A stretch of DNA of 64,000 nucleotides from Chamaea fasciata (GCA_029207755.1 JARCOQ010000112.1:124001-188000), one strand, 5' to 3'; shown: positions 1-12,284, counted from the stretch's first letter. The notes: generated by a model from the sequence alone, not told the origin. Numbers and translations: made by a program.

Positions 1-153
1 GTGTGGGGAGATGAACCTGAGGGAGCACAAATGCCATCAGCCCCTGGGGCCAGGAAGGGCTGGGGGACAGGAGGGAAACCACTCAGTTCTGTCGTGGCCT
101 CTGAAGTCAGCCAGAAAGTTTGTTCCCATCAGCTGGGAGTTTCCTGTGCCACT
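1..153 (-). repeat. Inverted copy of 6930-7082
   Basis: The first 153 bases are the reverse complement of 6930-7082, with almost no mismatches seen by eye. The match stops abruptly at 153/154, where an LTR-like element starts. No gene is recognised in either arm. It is a recent inverted duplication or rearrangement junction. Confidence 0.9.
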
Positions 154-940
154 GCTGACTTACTAAAATATGGATATTGATCTACTATCGATACCCAACT
201 GTGACAGACAGAAGACTCTCTAACAGTTTAGAGTTAGAAAGTGTATGCTCAATGCAACGCCAGGCAGTTGTGTGCGATCACTCCCTAAAATGCACTGCCA
301 AGTTACAAATTCAAGTACTAATACATATTTATAGCACTAATACTAATACATATTATACTAATACTAATATATATTTATTTAGTATCCAAAATACTAATAC
401 ATATTTATAGCACTAAAACCTCCCATTCTCTGCTTCATATTATAATTAGCTAAAAAGCTATTAAGCGTGTGTAGTTTGTTCTTTGAATTGGGTCAGTGGT
501 CCTTTATATGGGGAGGGGGCGTAAAAAAAGGAAGTAAGTGGAGTCTTCCTCATTGTAAACTTTCAACCTTTACAATGGATATCAAGATAAATGATAACTG
601 GTCACACTCCTGTTTCCTTTCTCCGTGACTGTTGAATGGGTTTTAGGATGCTCGAGGATTTACAATTGTCTGTGTTCCTAAATCTATTTATCAGTTTCTT
701 CTGTTTCTCATTATAAACACAGCTAAACAAACACAAAAATGACAAGCAATTAGTTATTTAGATCCAGGACCGTTATCCTTGATCGGAATCCTTTCATCTA
801 ACCATTAACTTCTAATTCTTTCCAGCACAGCTTATCTAGCTACCTACTTTAACTAATTCTGGCAAAGCTTATCTTTAGCTAAAACATTAACTTTTCTCAA
901 ATCCTTACGTCCTTTGAAATTCATCTCTCAGCTCTCCCTT
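154..940 (-). mobile_element. LTR-like element, family A, minus orientation
   Basis: This stretch is the reverse complement of a diverged relative at about 4230-4930 and is also related to 56943-57540 (same orientation). Shared landmarks are a palindromic 'ctaacagtttagagttag' near 220-237, an AT-rich centre, and the 'gataaatagatttagg' block on the minus strand near 675-695. The plus-oriented relative has a polyadenylation signal (AATAAA) followed by a TG-rich stretch, as in an LTR. No coding potential is visible. It could instead be a non-autonomous element of another class, since terminal TG/CA and target duplications could not be fixed. Confidence 0.55.
311..412. repeat. AT-rich tandem repeat (ACTAATACATATTT-like)
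   Basis: Units such as 'actaatacatatttatagc' recur about five times. The array sits inside the LTR-like element and is absent from its relatives at 4.2-4.9 kb and 57 kb, so it expanded locally. Confidence 0.85.
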
Positions 941-1762
941 GATTTCCCCGTGGTCTGTTGCAATTCATTGGGAGATCTTTTTTTCCTAGAGTTATGGAGA
1001 AATATTTCAAAGGGCTTCTAATAAACGCACATTCCTGTTTTCAAGGGTGTATTTTTCTCTTGAGAGCAGAGGTGATTGCAGCATTCAGTGACTCATATTG
1101 ACCCAGGGACTCTCCTAAGCAGGCAGGTCTGGCCTGCTCAGAGAAGCTGTGCCTTGAGCTCTGACCCAGTGGACAACCTTGCTCCACATTCCCCAACTCC
1201 ATCCTGCCTCCCCTCGCTCACGTGGGACCTGCTTTGCTCGGAGAACTGGGTGCACTCAGGCAACGAGGGGTTTCCTTTCTTTTATTTTAGCAATCCAAAA
1301 CCCCTGAGCTTCCCCATGGAAAACAGACAATCTCCTTGTAATAGATACATAGTATTAAATTCGTGGATTAAAATTGTGTGTATTAAAACTTTGCAGTGGA
1401 ATGTAAAAAAACCCTGAATTCCTGGAAAGAGTTCCAGGGCATCTCTTCGCATACCACAGTCTTTTCACAGTCCAAAGGTGTTACCTCGACATCTGCCAGG
1501 GAGGTAACCGGGAAACGGCCCATTAAGCATGGGCTGACCACATCTTCACAGCTCATCAGGAGATCCGATACCAATCTGGGCAGAAACCTTCTGACAGAAG
1601 ATTCGGAGACTTTTCATTCAGACGTCTTCTCAATTTCTCAGGAAACTCTTTCAGATATCCCTTGCGGACACCAGACATTTCAATGATTATGTTATGTACA
1701 TGATGTCATGTTCTTCGGGTTCTTTGTTACCGTCTTGTTTTCGCCTCAGGGTAGAAAAATGG

Positions 1763-1769
1763 TATAAAA
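1763..1769 (+). promoter_or_regulatory. TATA box of the solo LTR
   Basis: TATAAAA lies about 426 bp into the LTR and 147 bp upstream of its AATAAA, the usual position for the U3 core promoter. Confidence 0.7.
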
Positions 1770-1909
1770 CACCTCCCCTGAGACCCCGAATTTGGGGGCA
1801 GTACTCCGGAGAAGCACCCTTTGCTGCTCCCGGGTTGGCCACCCAACATTCGAACGATGTTGTCCTGATTTATCGTGGCGTTTCCCGAAATTGCTTTTCA
1901 AATTTGTTA

Positions 1910-1915
1910 AATAAA
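1910..1915 (+). terminator. Polyadenylation signal of the solo LTR
   Basis: AATAAA lies about 40 bp before the LTR 3' end and is followed by a T-rich tract. Confidence 0.6.
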
Positions 1916-2055
1916 TCTTTGATTTTGGAAATTGGCTCTGATCATTTATAACATCCTCAGGTGTGTGCCAAGCCCAAGGTGCCACCAAGGAAGTTCCCCT
2001 TTCCCAAGGCAGAACCATGCAAGGAATGTTTTAGACACACGGGAAGTTCTAAAAT

Positions 2056-2580
2056 AAACACAAATCCAGAGCCTGGGCTCTCTCACTGTTCCCGGCTCCT
2101 GCACAGTCCCTCTCTCAGTCCCTTGGCCCCCCGGAATCCCCTCTGGGGCTCAGAGAACAGCCGGCAATGGAACCTTGCCCTGAAAAGGCACCATTGTGGT
2201 GCTCCCCAGCCAGGCCAGAAATGGAACTTTGTTCCTTTAGCCTGGGTGCAGAGACCCCCCGGGGCCTTTTCTGCACAGAGTTCCAGCCGCCAGCGTTTGC
2301 TGAAGGCGCTCTCTGCACATGTCACACTGCCAGGGCCCTGTCCTTGCTGTCACCTGCTGTGGCTGGGCCCAAAGAGAGCTCCTGCGCTTGCATTTCCAGC
2401 TGCTGTGCAACCAAAGCTGAGGGATCTGGAGCGGCCTGAATGCAAAAACTGAAATACGAGCTTCTCTCGAAGGGGAAATCTCCCCCTCCTGTGCTAACCC
2501 ATGGCAATGCTGGCAAATGCACCAGCCACGGCCAGAATTCAGATTTCACTGCTAAACTTCCTTATATCCAGGGATAGTTC
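2056..2580. other. No gene recognised
   Basis: Open frames on both strands overlap each other, lack family resemblance and follow the local GC richness. No repeat shared with the rest of the window was seen. Confidence 0.5.
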
Positions 2581-2589
2581 CCATGGGAA

Positions 2590-3000
2590 TATTGTCAGGA
2601 CAAGTCTGGCTGGCAGTGGTTTCACAAGGGTCACTTCCTATCTGTCCCCAAAACTCTAGGGAAGGCTTTGTGCTTTCCTTCCAATGGGAAAAAAACCCTG
2701 TCCTGCTTCTCCAGGTGCCCATGGCTGAGATTGGGATTCCACCTCCAAAAATTCCCTCTATCCAAAGCCTGCTCCTAGACAAAATCTGCCATTAATGACA
2801 AGTCTGGGTGACCTTGGCCTAGTGAGTCTCTCACCTGCCTTCCAAACCCTGGGACTCTGTGTTTTCCTTCCTACGGAAAAGAACTGTCCTTCTTGTCCAG
2901 GTGCCCACGGCCAGAATTGGGATTCCACCTCCAACATTGCCTCTTGTGAGAGACTGGAGGAGATTGTTGGCTGGAACCATTTCGTGTGAGGGGGAGGAAG
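2590..3000. repeat. Two tandem units of about 210 bp
   Basis: The units 2590-2795 and 2797-3000 share 'acaagtctgg', 'ttttccttcc', 'ccaggtgccca' and 'attgggattccacctcca' in the same order. The second unit is moderately diverged. A trace of the unit ('cacggccagaatt') lies just upstream near 2527. No coding function is evident. Confidence 0.75.
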
Positions 3001-4229
3001 GGGCAGAGCCAGCCTTACCCTGCCCTGAACCCCAGCACTTCTCAAAGCATTGACTTGACCCTGTAACCCAAATCCCCCAGAGCCTCTATCCCAGCCCAGC
3101 AGTGTCTGCCAATCCCTGGCACACCAAAGGCAATGCTCCACACCCACCTCTGCAGCCCCCAGCCCAGCTCCTGAGTGACCAGATGACCCAAAGTCCCATC
3201 TGGGGGAGGGGCCCAGGAAGACCAAGGGGTATTTTAGGCTGACCACAAGGCAAGCACACACGTTGACCCTAGCTCCTCTTGGAATTTCTGTCTGAGCGCT
3301 GCTGGAATCCAGGAGCTGGTAGCAGTGTGTGTTCTTCTCTCTCTCTCTCTCTCTATCTCTCTATATTTTATTTGTCTTTCTCTCTTTCTCTGTCTTCCTC
3401 TTCTAATTCCCTCTTCTTGCAAATTTTGCTTAACTTAAAATTGAGCAGGCTTCCAGTTTGTGAAGTTGAATGGGCCAAGTTAACGCTTTGAGCAGTGTTT
3501 TTTTGTTGACTGAATGTCATAGTAAAGCTTTTGCTCAAGTTTCTCTGATTTTCTAAAGTTGCCAGTAAAGGCTGTTTTGTTGTTTTAAGCTTCTGAGAAT
3601 CTCTTGTCGGTACTTCTCCATTGTTTCCAACTCAGAGTACACAAACAATTGTAATTCCTTTGCAATGTCTCACGGAGAGAGTTGTTTGGAGGTTGGGGCT
3701 CAGGGCTTCTCTGTCCTGCTTGGCACAGCCCAGGCAGGGCTTTCACAGCCACATCCCACACTCCGTTTCCCACCTGGACCCGCTGGTGCCTCTGAGTTCT
3801 GCTTGCCCAGCCCCAGGGACGCTCTCCTTGTCTGCCCATTCCCCCACGGTCTCTGGGCAGGGGTGGCCTCAGTGGGAGCTGTGACACCCTCCCTCAGACA
3901 CTTGGAGGCTGCTGCTGGGTTGGACTTCTCCAGAGGCTTGTTCAGCCTTCAGCTCTTCAGTTCAGGAATTCAGTGGCCCAGGGCTCCATCAACATTCAGA
4001 ACACGTTAACAGGCCAAGCCTCGGGGAATAATTTGATTTAAGTTTTCAAATTTTTCTGGTTAATTGGACAGATTTTAGAACTGTCCTCCAAGTGAATGTA
4101 TAATATTTTAAAGGACACTGAGAAAAGATTTTTATGGCCCTGTTTAGAGGTTTTATTCCCTATTAATACACTGATATGTGCAATCTCCAATTGGCATTGA
4201 ATCCAAGTGAGACATAGACTTTAAAGAAT
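3001..4229. other. No gene recognised; TC microsatellite at 3332-3415
   Basis: The stretch includes a pyrimidine (TC)n tract with TATC interruptions at about 3332-3415. The remainder is GC-rich and then AT-rich single-copy sequence without recognisable exons. Confidence 0.5.
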
Positions 4230-4930
4230 TAAGGATTTTAGAGAGGTTAAGATTTTAGTTAGAGATAAGCTTTGTAGGAATTAATTAAAGTTTGCTAAAA
4301 ATTAAAAGTTTGTGGTTAGTTAAGGGAAACCAGATTTGAATTAACTTTCCCAGGCCTCAATAACTGATTGCTTGTCAACTTTATGTTTTGCTTAGCTGGG
4401 TTTGTAATGAAGAACAGGGAACCTGATAAATAGATTTAGGAGCACAAGACGATTACAGAAACTCCCTATTCAGAAACCCATTGAAAGTCATGCACCTGGA
4501 GAAATGGGAGTCCTACCAGAGCTCATTTGTCACATTTGCATTGAAAAGGTAGAAAGTTCAGAGCAAGGATGACTCATCTTACTTTCTTATTTTAAGCCCC
4601 CCTCCCCTTGAAAAGGAGCACCGACCCATTTCCAAGGCCAAACTAGCATGCTTAATTGTTTTTTGGCTAGTTACCATACTAAGCGGAGAATGGGATGGGG
4701 GGGGGGGGGGGCTCTGAATACGCATTTGTGTTTTGGGTATTCAACATCTTTGTAAATAAAAGGACTCTGTGATTGTCTGTAAATTGGGGTGTGTATTTGG
4801 GAGCCACCCCGCATGCCGCCCGGTGCTGCAACAGACATACACTTTCTAACTTTAAACTGTTAGAAAGTTTTTGTCCCCCTCAGTTGGATATCAGTATTAG
4901 CTCGATATTCATATTTTTTTAATAAATCAC
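4230..4930 (+). mobile_element. LTR-like element, family A, plus orientation
   Basis: This is the inverted, diverged relative of 154-940. Matching landmarks are the 'gataagctttg' block (4264-4274), the 'gataaatagatttagg' block (4425-4440), an AATAAA at 4755-4760 with a downstream TG-rich run, and the 'tttctaactttaaactgttagaaa' near-palindrome at about 4843-4867. A run of 14-15 G lies near 4697-4711. The ends are not certain and no target duplication was found. Confidence 0.55.
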
Positions 4931-7759
4931 AAGTACCTTCTAATTCACGTTGAATAGCTATGAAAATCAAGGCCCTTCCTGACTGACAATCAATCAGACT
5001 CTGTCCCTACCCCCACCCCACCATTTCCCCCATCCAAGCCCTGGGACTCAGAGCAGCCTTGTGCAAATCTGAGCTCCTTCCACCCCAGGCTGCACCTGCA
5101 GCTTTCAGCTCCTTGGCTCCAATTCCCACCTGCTTTCCTTGGAGGAGCTGCCTGAGACACAGAGGGATGTTCATTTCTTGTCAGCACACAAACCCAGGGG
5201 AAGGCACAGCTCCATAAAATGCAAAAGTCATTTCTCTGCTGGGTATTAACATCCACTTTCCACAGCAGACACTCTCAGACCAATGGAAAAGACCTCCTGT
5301 GCCCAGCACAGATCCCAAGGTCTCCCCAAAGCCTCCCTGCCCCGATTCTGGCCAGATTTGTTTTTTGCACACACTGAAGACAGGAGCTCCCTCCATGCCT
5401 AGAGGAAGGAAAAGAGAACAAGTGGATGAAGAGCTCTCCTGTGCAGAGCCAAGGTGCAAGTGCCACCGGAGTGGGAACCACAACTCACCAGGTTTGTGTC
5501 CTTTGGGGCTCCGGGCCTGGTGAGACTCAGAGGCACAGAAAGGTTTCTTGCCAACAAACAGAAGTTGAACACCATACAGTTTAATAAGCATCCCAGCTCT
5601 TCCCTCAGCTCTCTGTGATGTCCCAGCAGCATCTGACATGTCCACCATCCCCAAGGGCTTTCCATGCAGGAAGAGTTTTCGACAAAGACATACGAAAAGG
5701 AAATTCTGTGATAGATACAAACACACTTAAGATGTTGACTGATACGATACTTCTGTGAACTTCAGAGAGATTGGGTAACTCCCTGAAGATCAAAGCATGA
5801 AACCAGTCAGTTGAGAGGCACTTGAATGACCAGAGAGTGTCTGGAGGAGGAAATCAGGGAGACTCGGGAAGGACATAGATCCAGCTGGTCTAGTAAAGAA
5901 ATGTCCTTAGTCATGGCAATTGAAACAGGAGAGCTAGAAACACCAGAAGGAATAGGTGAAGAAAATAATAAACGGAATCTTTTTGACACAACTAGAGAAG
6001 AGCAGTATTTCTTGTTATGCCATCAGTAGAAGAATATAGTAGATCCAGGAAATTTCTGGTGGGAAAACTTTGCCATTTCCTCAACTACTCAAACGACCCA
6101 GATAATAAAAATATGCTTGTATATTATGAAATGCACAAGTAAGAAAACCTGTGCCCCTTTCCAGGCAGACATCAGCTGTGTGTGCATGAACAGGCGGTGC
6201 CACTTGTGCCCTGAGGTGCTGAGCTGGGATTGGCATCTCTCAGAGAACAGCTGTAGGGGGAGCAGCGCACCTTGCAAGGTGTATGTCCCGGAGAGCCCCA
6301 GAGGGCTCCTGTCCCATAAACATCTGCTCTGCTCCAGGCTGCAACAGGGACCAGCATGGTGCCAGGATCATCAGAGAACAGGATGAGTGCTGGAATTCAA
6401 TCCCCTGCCCATCCCGCAGCAGCCCTGCCTTTCCCTCCCCAAGCCCTGGTCTCCAGCACAGACATGGAGGCTCTTTGGGCTCTGGACTTTTCCTGCAGCC
6501 ACCAAGGGCAGCTGGCCTTTGGCACAGTCAGCCCTGCCCAGCGCAGGCGATGCCCAGCAATTCCTCGCGTGTGCCTGGCCTTGCTGTCAGCCCCGGCAGC
6601 CCACACGTGCCCCCCTGGCCTGTGGTGCCTCTGGCAAGGGAACAGCACAAGGCACTGCAGGAGCCTGCAGACAATTCCTGAAGCACTTGGAGGATGATCC
6701 TGCACCCCAAGGGATGTTCCCATGATGCCATCTCAGGAAGTGAAATGGGGAGTGGGCCCAGAGAGGAAAGGGAAACCAGGGATGGGCTGTTTGCTGGGGA
6801 GAGAGCAGGGATGGGCAATAGGGAGAAATTTGTACCAGGAAAAGAAAGCCAGGGTGAAGCAAAGGAAATGCTCAGGGCAATTTGGGGGTGGCTGCCAGGC
6901 AGCGCTTGGCTCTGAGCAACAACATCTGCAGTGGCACAGGAAACTCCCAGCTGATGGGAACAAACTTTCTGGCTGACTTCAGAGGCCACGACAGAACTGA
7001 GTGGTTTCCCTCCTGTCCCCCAGCCCTTCCTGGCCCCAGGGGCTGATGGCATTTGTGCTCCCTCAGGTTCATCTCCCCACACCAACACCATGGGGGTGCT
7101 CAGGCCTGCTCTGGGCACTGCAAACAGGGGCTCCTGAGCCAGAGCTGCCGTGTCTGTGCCTGCAAGGATGCGGCCCCCGTGTGAGCTGGGAGAGAGGCCA
7201 GGGCTGCAGAGGGGGGATGTTGTTGGCAGGGGCATGAGGACGCTCTGGGACGCTGCCCGGGGGTGTCCAGCACAGTGGGGATGGATCAGCCCCTGCTCTG
7301 CTGCTCCTTCCCGTCTCCCCCAGGGACCCTGCAGAGCCCCAGCCGGGCTGTTTGCCCCCAGCCTGCCCACGGCCACCCTGGGGCTGCTCACGGGGCTTTT
7401 CCGTGCACAGCATTGGGCCTGGGCGTGTTCTGGAGAGAGCCTGGGCAAGGAGCCTGGAGCAGCGAGGCCCTGCCCTGAGGCGTCAGCGCTGCCCCAGCGG
7501 AGCCCATGGCCTGTCCCTGCTGCAGCCCCGGCACTGCCAGCCCCAGCCCTGTGCCTGGCGCCGAGAGCACTCCGGCCCTACAGCAACACCAGGGCCAGGA
7601 GGGCAGCGGGGCAGGGCCACGGGAGCAGCGCTGCCAACACCAAGGGCTGCTGCTCCTGGGCACAGCTGCTGTGCCAGCACTGATCTGCCCCCAGCTCTCA
7701 TCCAGAGAAGAGAACCAAAGGGGGATCTCTGCAGAAAACTTGCCTGCCAGATCCTTGGG
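4931..7759. other. No gene recognised; contains right arm of inverted repeat (6930-7082)
   Basis: The stretch is single-copy looking. 5000-6100 is of average composition and 6400-7700 is GC-rich with overlapping open frames on both strands that resemble no known family. The only structure seen is 6930-7082, which is repeated in inverted orientation at 1-153. Confidence 0.5.
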
Positions 7760-7942
7760 TTCCTTTAAAGCCACCAGGAGTGCAGCCCCTCATTGACACA
7801 GTCTGTGGCCACAGGGAAGGTGGAGAGAAACAAAATGAGAAATGGCACAAACAGTGACACTGCTTTGTGGACAATATTACAAAAGTAAAACAAAGGAAAA
7901 GAACCTCCAAAGTAAAGCAACAAGAGGTATCAAAAATGACTT

Positions 7943-8901
7943 TTATGACAAGTGATTTTGAGAAACTGGCCAGCAGTTTAATGTTTGTGAAACCATCCAG
8001 CCATCAGTCTTCCACATTGCAGTCTCGAGCTCCTGCTTCCTCAGGCTGCAGATGAGGGGGTTCATGGCTGGAGGCACCAGCGAGAACAGAACTGACAGGG
8101 CCAGATACGGGGATGGGGAGGAGACTGGGGGGGGCTTCAGGTGAGCAAACATGACAGTGCTGAGGAACAGGGAGACCACGGCCAGGTGATGGAGGCAGGT
8201 GGAGAAGGCTTTGTGACGTCCCTGCTCAGAGGGGATCCTCAGCACGGCCCTGATGATCTGCACATAGGAGAAAACAATGGACATAAAACAACGCAATCCT
8301 AAAGAGATGGAAAAACCAATGAACCCAAACTCCCTGAAGCAGTAGTTGGACTAGGAAAGCTTGAGGATCTGGTGAACCTCGTGGAAGAACTGGCCCAGCG
8401 CATTGCCATGGCACAGGGGCAGGGAAAATGCATTGGCCGTGTGCATGAGAGCATTGAGAAAGGCACTGGCCCCGGCAGCTGCTGCCATGTGGGCACAAGC
8501 TCTGCTGCCCAGGAGGGTCCCGTAGTGCAGGGGTCTGCAGATGGACACATAGCGGTCATAGCACATGATGGTCAGGAGCAAATACTCTGCTGACATGAAG
8601 AACAGAAAGAAAAAGAGCCGTGCAGCACCTCCCTTGTAGGAGATGGTCCTGGTGTCCCAGAGGGAATTGTGCATGGCTTTGGGGACAGTGGTGCAGGCCG
8701 CTGAGGGCCAGGTTGAGCAGGAAGAAGAACATGGGGCTGTGCAGGTGGTGGCCGCAAGCTATGGCACTGATGATGAGGCCGTGGCCCAGGAGGGCAGCCA
8801 GGGAGATGCCCAGGAAGAGGCAGAAGTGCAGGAGCTGCAGCTGCCGCGTGTCTGCCAATGCCAGCAGGAGGGAAGCGGCTGATGGAGCTGCTGTTGGACA
8901 T
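7943..8901 (-). pseudogene. Olfactory receptor pseudogene, OR14-like (copy 1)
   Basis: A single-exon seven-transmembrane odorant receptor remnant reads on the minus strand from a Met at 8901 (MSNSSS, with an N-glycosylation sequon). Family landmarks are SPMFFFLLNLALS (TM2), a YLLLTIMCYDRYVSICRPL block (MAYDRYVAIC-type motif at the end of TM3), SYVQIIRAVLRIPS and KAFSTCLHHLAVV (TM6), and PAMNPLICSLRK (TM7 NPxIY-type). It is broken by a frameshift near residue 10 (about 8870), another after LALS (about 8705), and a TAG at about 8351-8353 in the second extracellular loop. All are shared with the copy at 41436-42434, so the gene died before the duplication. Avian OR14 (gamma-c) expansion is established; the exact subfamily is inferred. 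Confidence 0.85.
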
Positions 8902-8921
8902 TTGCTGTGGCTGCACATGGG

Positions 8922-11900
8922 GACATGTTCATGGATAAAGGACAGTGACAAGTCAGGACAGGCTGCTTTGAGCCAAACATGGGTCATTCCCTGTAGACTG
9001 TCCCACTGTGATTCACCCACCCTTGTTCCTGCTCTGGGAAAACCTTCACCCAGGTCCCTGCCTGAGCTCCAGTTGTGCTGTCTGAGTGTGCCAGGAGCAG
9101 CCAGGCCTGTGCATGGGGGCTCTCCAGGAGCCGTCCCTGCCCCGCTGCCCTGGGTTTTTGGCCATGTGGCAGAGGGACAAGCCTGGATATTCAGGATTTG
9201 TCAGTGGAATCACTCCTAATGCAGAAAGGCTTGTTGCCATCTTCACTCCCACTTCTAAAGGGCATGGAGAACAGGAAGGAATTATAGGCATTATTTTCCT
9301 GCCCACACATCATTCCTGGTATACTGAGGTCAGAAATCCCCAGCATTTCTGCTGCACCAGACCTTGCCCAGAGCAGAGGGATCCCTGAATGTCTCACCCT
9401 CTCCAAAGGTCTCTGGGCAAGGTCCTCAGCACCCCCTTCTGCCAAGGACACTCACAGCTCCCTTGGCAAACCCAACAGCATTTCCTCAGCTGTGGCATCT
9501 CTGCACTTCCCCGTGGCACATTCAGGGAACTGCCAGAGGCTCTGGCACAGATCTGCAGGCAGGAGGGCAGCTCAGAGCTTGGAAGGACGCAGCAAGGAGA
9601 TCCCCGGGTGTGCCCACGATGGGATCTCAGGGAGGGGGCTCAGCTCATTCCCCTTTCCCATGGACTGCTTTGCCCACAGCCACACAGCTCACAGGGAAGC
9701 TCGGACACCCCATTCCCATGGACACAGCTGCCTGGCAAGAATCCCAAGGGCAGTGCCTGGCTCAGCTGCTGCAAATGCCAGAGCCTCCCTGAGAGCACCA
9801 GATGACAGTGACAGTATCAGGGGAGGGCAGAACCAAGAGAGGATGTTGTGGGGCTGTGCCTGGGAGGGCAGGGCAGACACAGCCAGGCACTCAGGACAGT
9901 GTTCCCGTGCCCAGCTGTGCACAGCACCTCCCACACACCCACAGTGCCCTCCTGCCCCCAGCACTGCTCTGTTCAGCCCCCTCTCCTTCCCTGAGCCTCT
10001 CCCTGGGCCTGGACATTTCCCTCCTGAGAGGAGCCTTGTCCCTGCCAGTGCTCACAGAGCCCATCCCACCCTCTGCGCCCTGGGCCCAGCCCTACAGAAA
10101 CCTGCCTGTCTGCAGGGCCCGGCCTGGGGCAGGGTCTGTCTGCAGCTGGGCAAGGGCAGCTCAGGAGAGCCCTGCTGGGCCCTGCAAAGGGGATGCTGCT
10201 GCTGCTGCTGAGGGCTGAGGAGTGGCTGAAGGCCCTTTAGGAGGCTCCCAGCAGAGAGACTGACCACCCAAAGTTACAAATCAGGAGTCTCTGTAAATGA
10301 TTAAACATGACTCTGATGATCCTAGGTGTCCCTTTCAACTCATAATGTTCTGTGGTTCTGTGATTACAATTCCTGTTCTGCTTCACTCATCCTCTTTTGC
10401 CTATAATCAGAAGAGAAAAAAACCCCTTGCAACAGCGTTACAACAGTGAAGTAAAAACCAGACCTTTCTTGGAAACTTCCAGGTGTCTCAGTGGGAATGA
10501 GGAACACCCAGCCCCTGATTTCAACAATTTATTAGAGGTTGATTAATTAGGATATTTAACAGAAACATCGAATAGGAAATTCAGTATCCACAGCTACAAA
10601 CCCCTGGGTCAACCCATTGGAGTAGGTCCAAGGGCTTCTTTGTGCCACTTTTTTTTCTGACTGCTCACACTCTGGTTTAAAAACAAAATGTTCGTCTTGT
10701 AGGTCCACTTCCTGACAATAAGACTGGGCAGTATTTCAGGAATATATTTTGAAGCTTATTGTTCTAAAATCTAAGATAAAGGGTAGGAAATGTTGTAGAG
10801 TTAATTAATGATTATAGTAATACAAGTATATAAAAGTAGTTGAATAGAGTCATAGTAGTTGAATAGAGTTGATTAAAGATAATAGTTTTATAACTACATA
10901 ATAGTAGTTAACAGTAGTTAACAGAGCTACGAATAAATGAAAAATGCATCAAAAGCAAAAATGTTTTTGTCATCACCCCAACTTTCCCATCCTTCTCCAA
11001 GCAGGAAATTGAAAACACTCTCAGGAAAGCTCCTGGTCTTTGCAGCAATACCAGGCTTAGCTTCCTTTGGCAAGTGTCCTCCGGAGCTGTGCCCAGGCTG
11101 GTCTGGAGCTGGGAGCAGCCCTGCCCCACACAGCCCCTCTCAGCAGCAGCACCTGCCCTGCTCAGGGTGGCTCCTTCCCCCCACAGCTTCTCCCCAGCGC
11201 TGGCAGCAGCTCCCCGGGCCAGCTGAGAGCTGTCCCTGGCAGGCAGCAGGGTCCCTGGCCCAGCGCAGCGCCCTGGGCTGCAGGACCCTGCTCTGCACGA
11301 CAGCCCTGGGCACCCCTGGCTGCAGCCCCGGCTGCTCAGCCCTGCAGCAGAGCCCGGCAACAGGGAGCTGCCCTGTGCTGTGCCTCGGGTGCTGCAGCAG
11401 GGACACCCAGCCCTGCCCTGGGGCCACATGCCTGCTCTGCAGCCACGCTGAGAGTCCTCCTGGAAGGGCCTTAAAGCTGTGGGATGTGCCAGCTTCAGGA
11501 GATCCCTGCAGGAGCTGCAGCTTCTCTTCCCCCAGCCTGGGAGTGACTCTTCCTAACGCTGCGAGGATTTGTCCCCCAGTGAGCCCTCAGTGAGCTCTGC
11601 TCTGTGCTGCCAGCCCAGGCTGAGTTGAAGCCCTCTGTGCCTGTGTGCTGTGCCCGGGGTGGCTGCAGGCAGTGCCCCAGCCCTGCTGGGCTGGGCACAG
11701 GAGCTGCTCCTGGGCAGAGCTGTCTCTCTGCAGCGCTGCCCTTGCCAGGAGCTGCCTCTGTGCCAGGAGCCCGGCCCAGCTCAGCAGCACAGACACGGCA
11801 CAAGGACTTGAGTGACCCTCTCCAGGCTTGTGCTGAGGCCCTGAACATCAGTCCCTGAGAGGGAGCTGGAGAAACCTCTCAAGAATTCAAAGTCAGAATC

Positions 11901-12180
11901 CAGCTCCAAAGTTTCTTGAAGTTTTACTGGGTCCCGCTGAGGGACACGACAGAGAAAGTGCAGGCAGTGATGACACGTGGGGACAAAGAGAAGCCAAGTC
12001 TTGGTGCCCTGGGCCACAGCAGCCTCTGTGCCACCAAGGGCCGTGAGGAGTCACCTTGTCCTGAGGCCCTGGGGCCTCCTGGCACAGCCCCGGCAAGGCT
12101 GGGCACTGTCAGCCCCTTGTCCTGCCCTCGGCATCCCCCTCCCATCCCAGTGGCCTCAAGGATGTGCTGGAAGGAGTCCC
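8922..12180. other. No gene recognised
   Basis: GC-rich sequence (9000-10250 and 11050-11900) encloses an AT-rich stretch (10260-10930) with a short TAGTTGAATAGAG/TAGTTAACAG tandem. Long open frames exist on both strands and recur in the second copy, but only because the copies are nearly identical. None shows domain, signal or family resemblance. Compared with copy 2 and the fragment at 34988-35235, a 30-bp stretch after 'gagaaagtg' (near 11960) is missing here. Confidence 0.5.
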
Positions 12181-12284
12181 TGGGGAGCCTTGGTCAGGAA
12201 TGGCCCTGGGGGCTCCTTAATGCTCCCAGGGACCGCAGGCTTTTCAAAGGACTTAGGGCTTTGCTTGTGCCTTGGAGTCTCAGA

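Larger units (their letters stand above)
1337..1953 (+). mobile_element. Solo LTR, 617 bp, with 4-bp target duplication
   Basis: The element begins TGTAATAG and ends ATAACA, giving TG...CA ends, and is flanked by TCCT at 1333-1336 and 1954-1957. The related sequence at 13490-13510 (and 47043-47063) has the empty site, with a single TCCT in unbroken flanking sequence, so the insertion boundaries are set directly by comparison. A TATA box lies at 1763-1769 and an AATAAA at 1910-1915, in the right order for U3-R-U5. There is no internal retroviral sequence, so this is a solo LTR left by LTR-LTR recombination. A 4-bp duplication fits class I-like integrases; the family was not identified. Confidence 0.9.
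941..2055 (+). repeat. Diverged third piece of the duplicated block, split by a solo LTR
   Basis: 941-1336 matches 13117-13498, and 1954-2055 matches 13497-13598, so both belong to one ancestral stretch also present at 46670-47150. The match is clearly more diverged than copy 1 versus copy 2. No gene is recognised. The interruption between the halves is the LTR annotated separately. Confidence 0.85.

Noticed and set aside
6528..7448. 306-codon minus-strand frame covering the inverted repeat arm
   Set aside because: No family resemblance, several competing frames, GC-rich composition.
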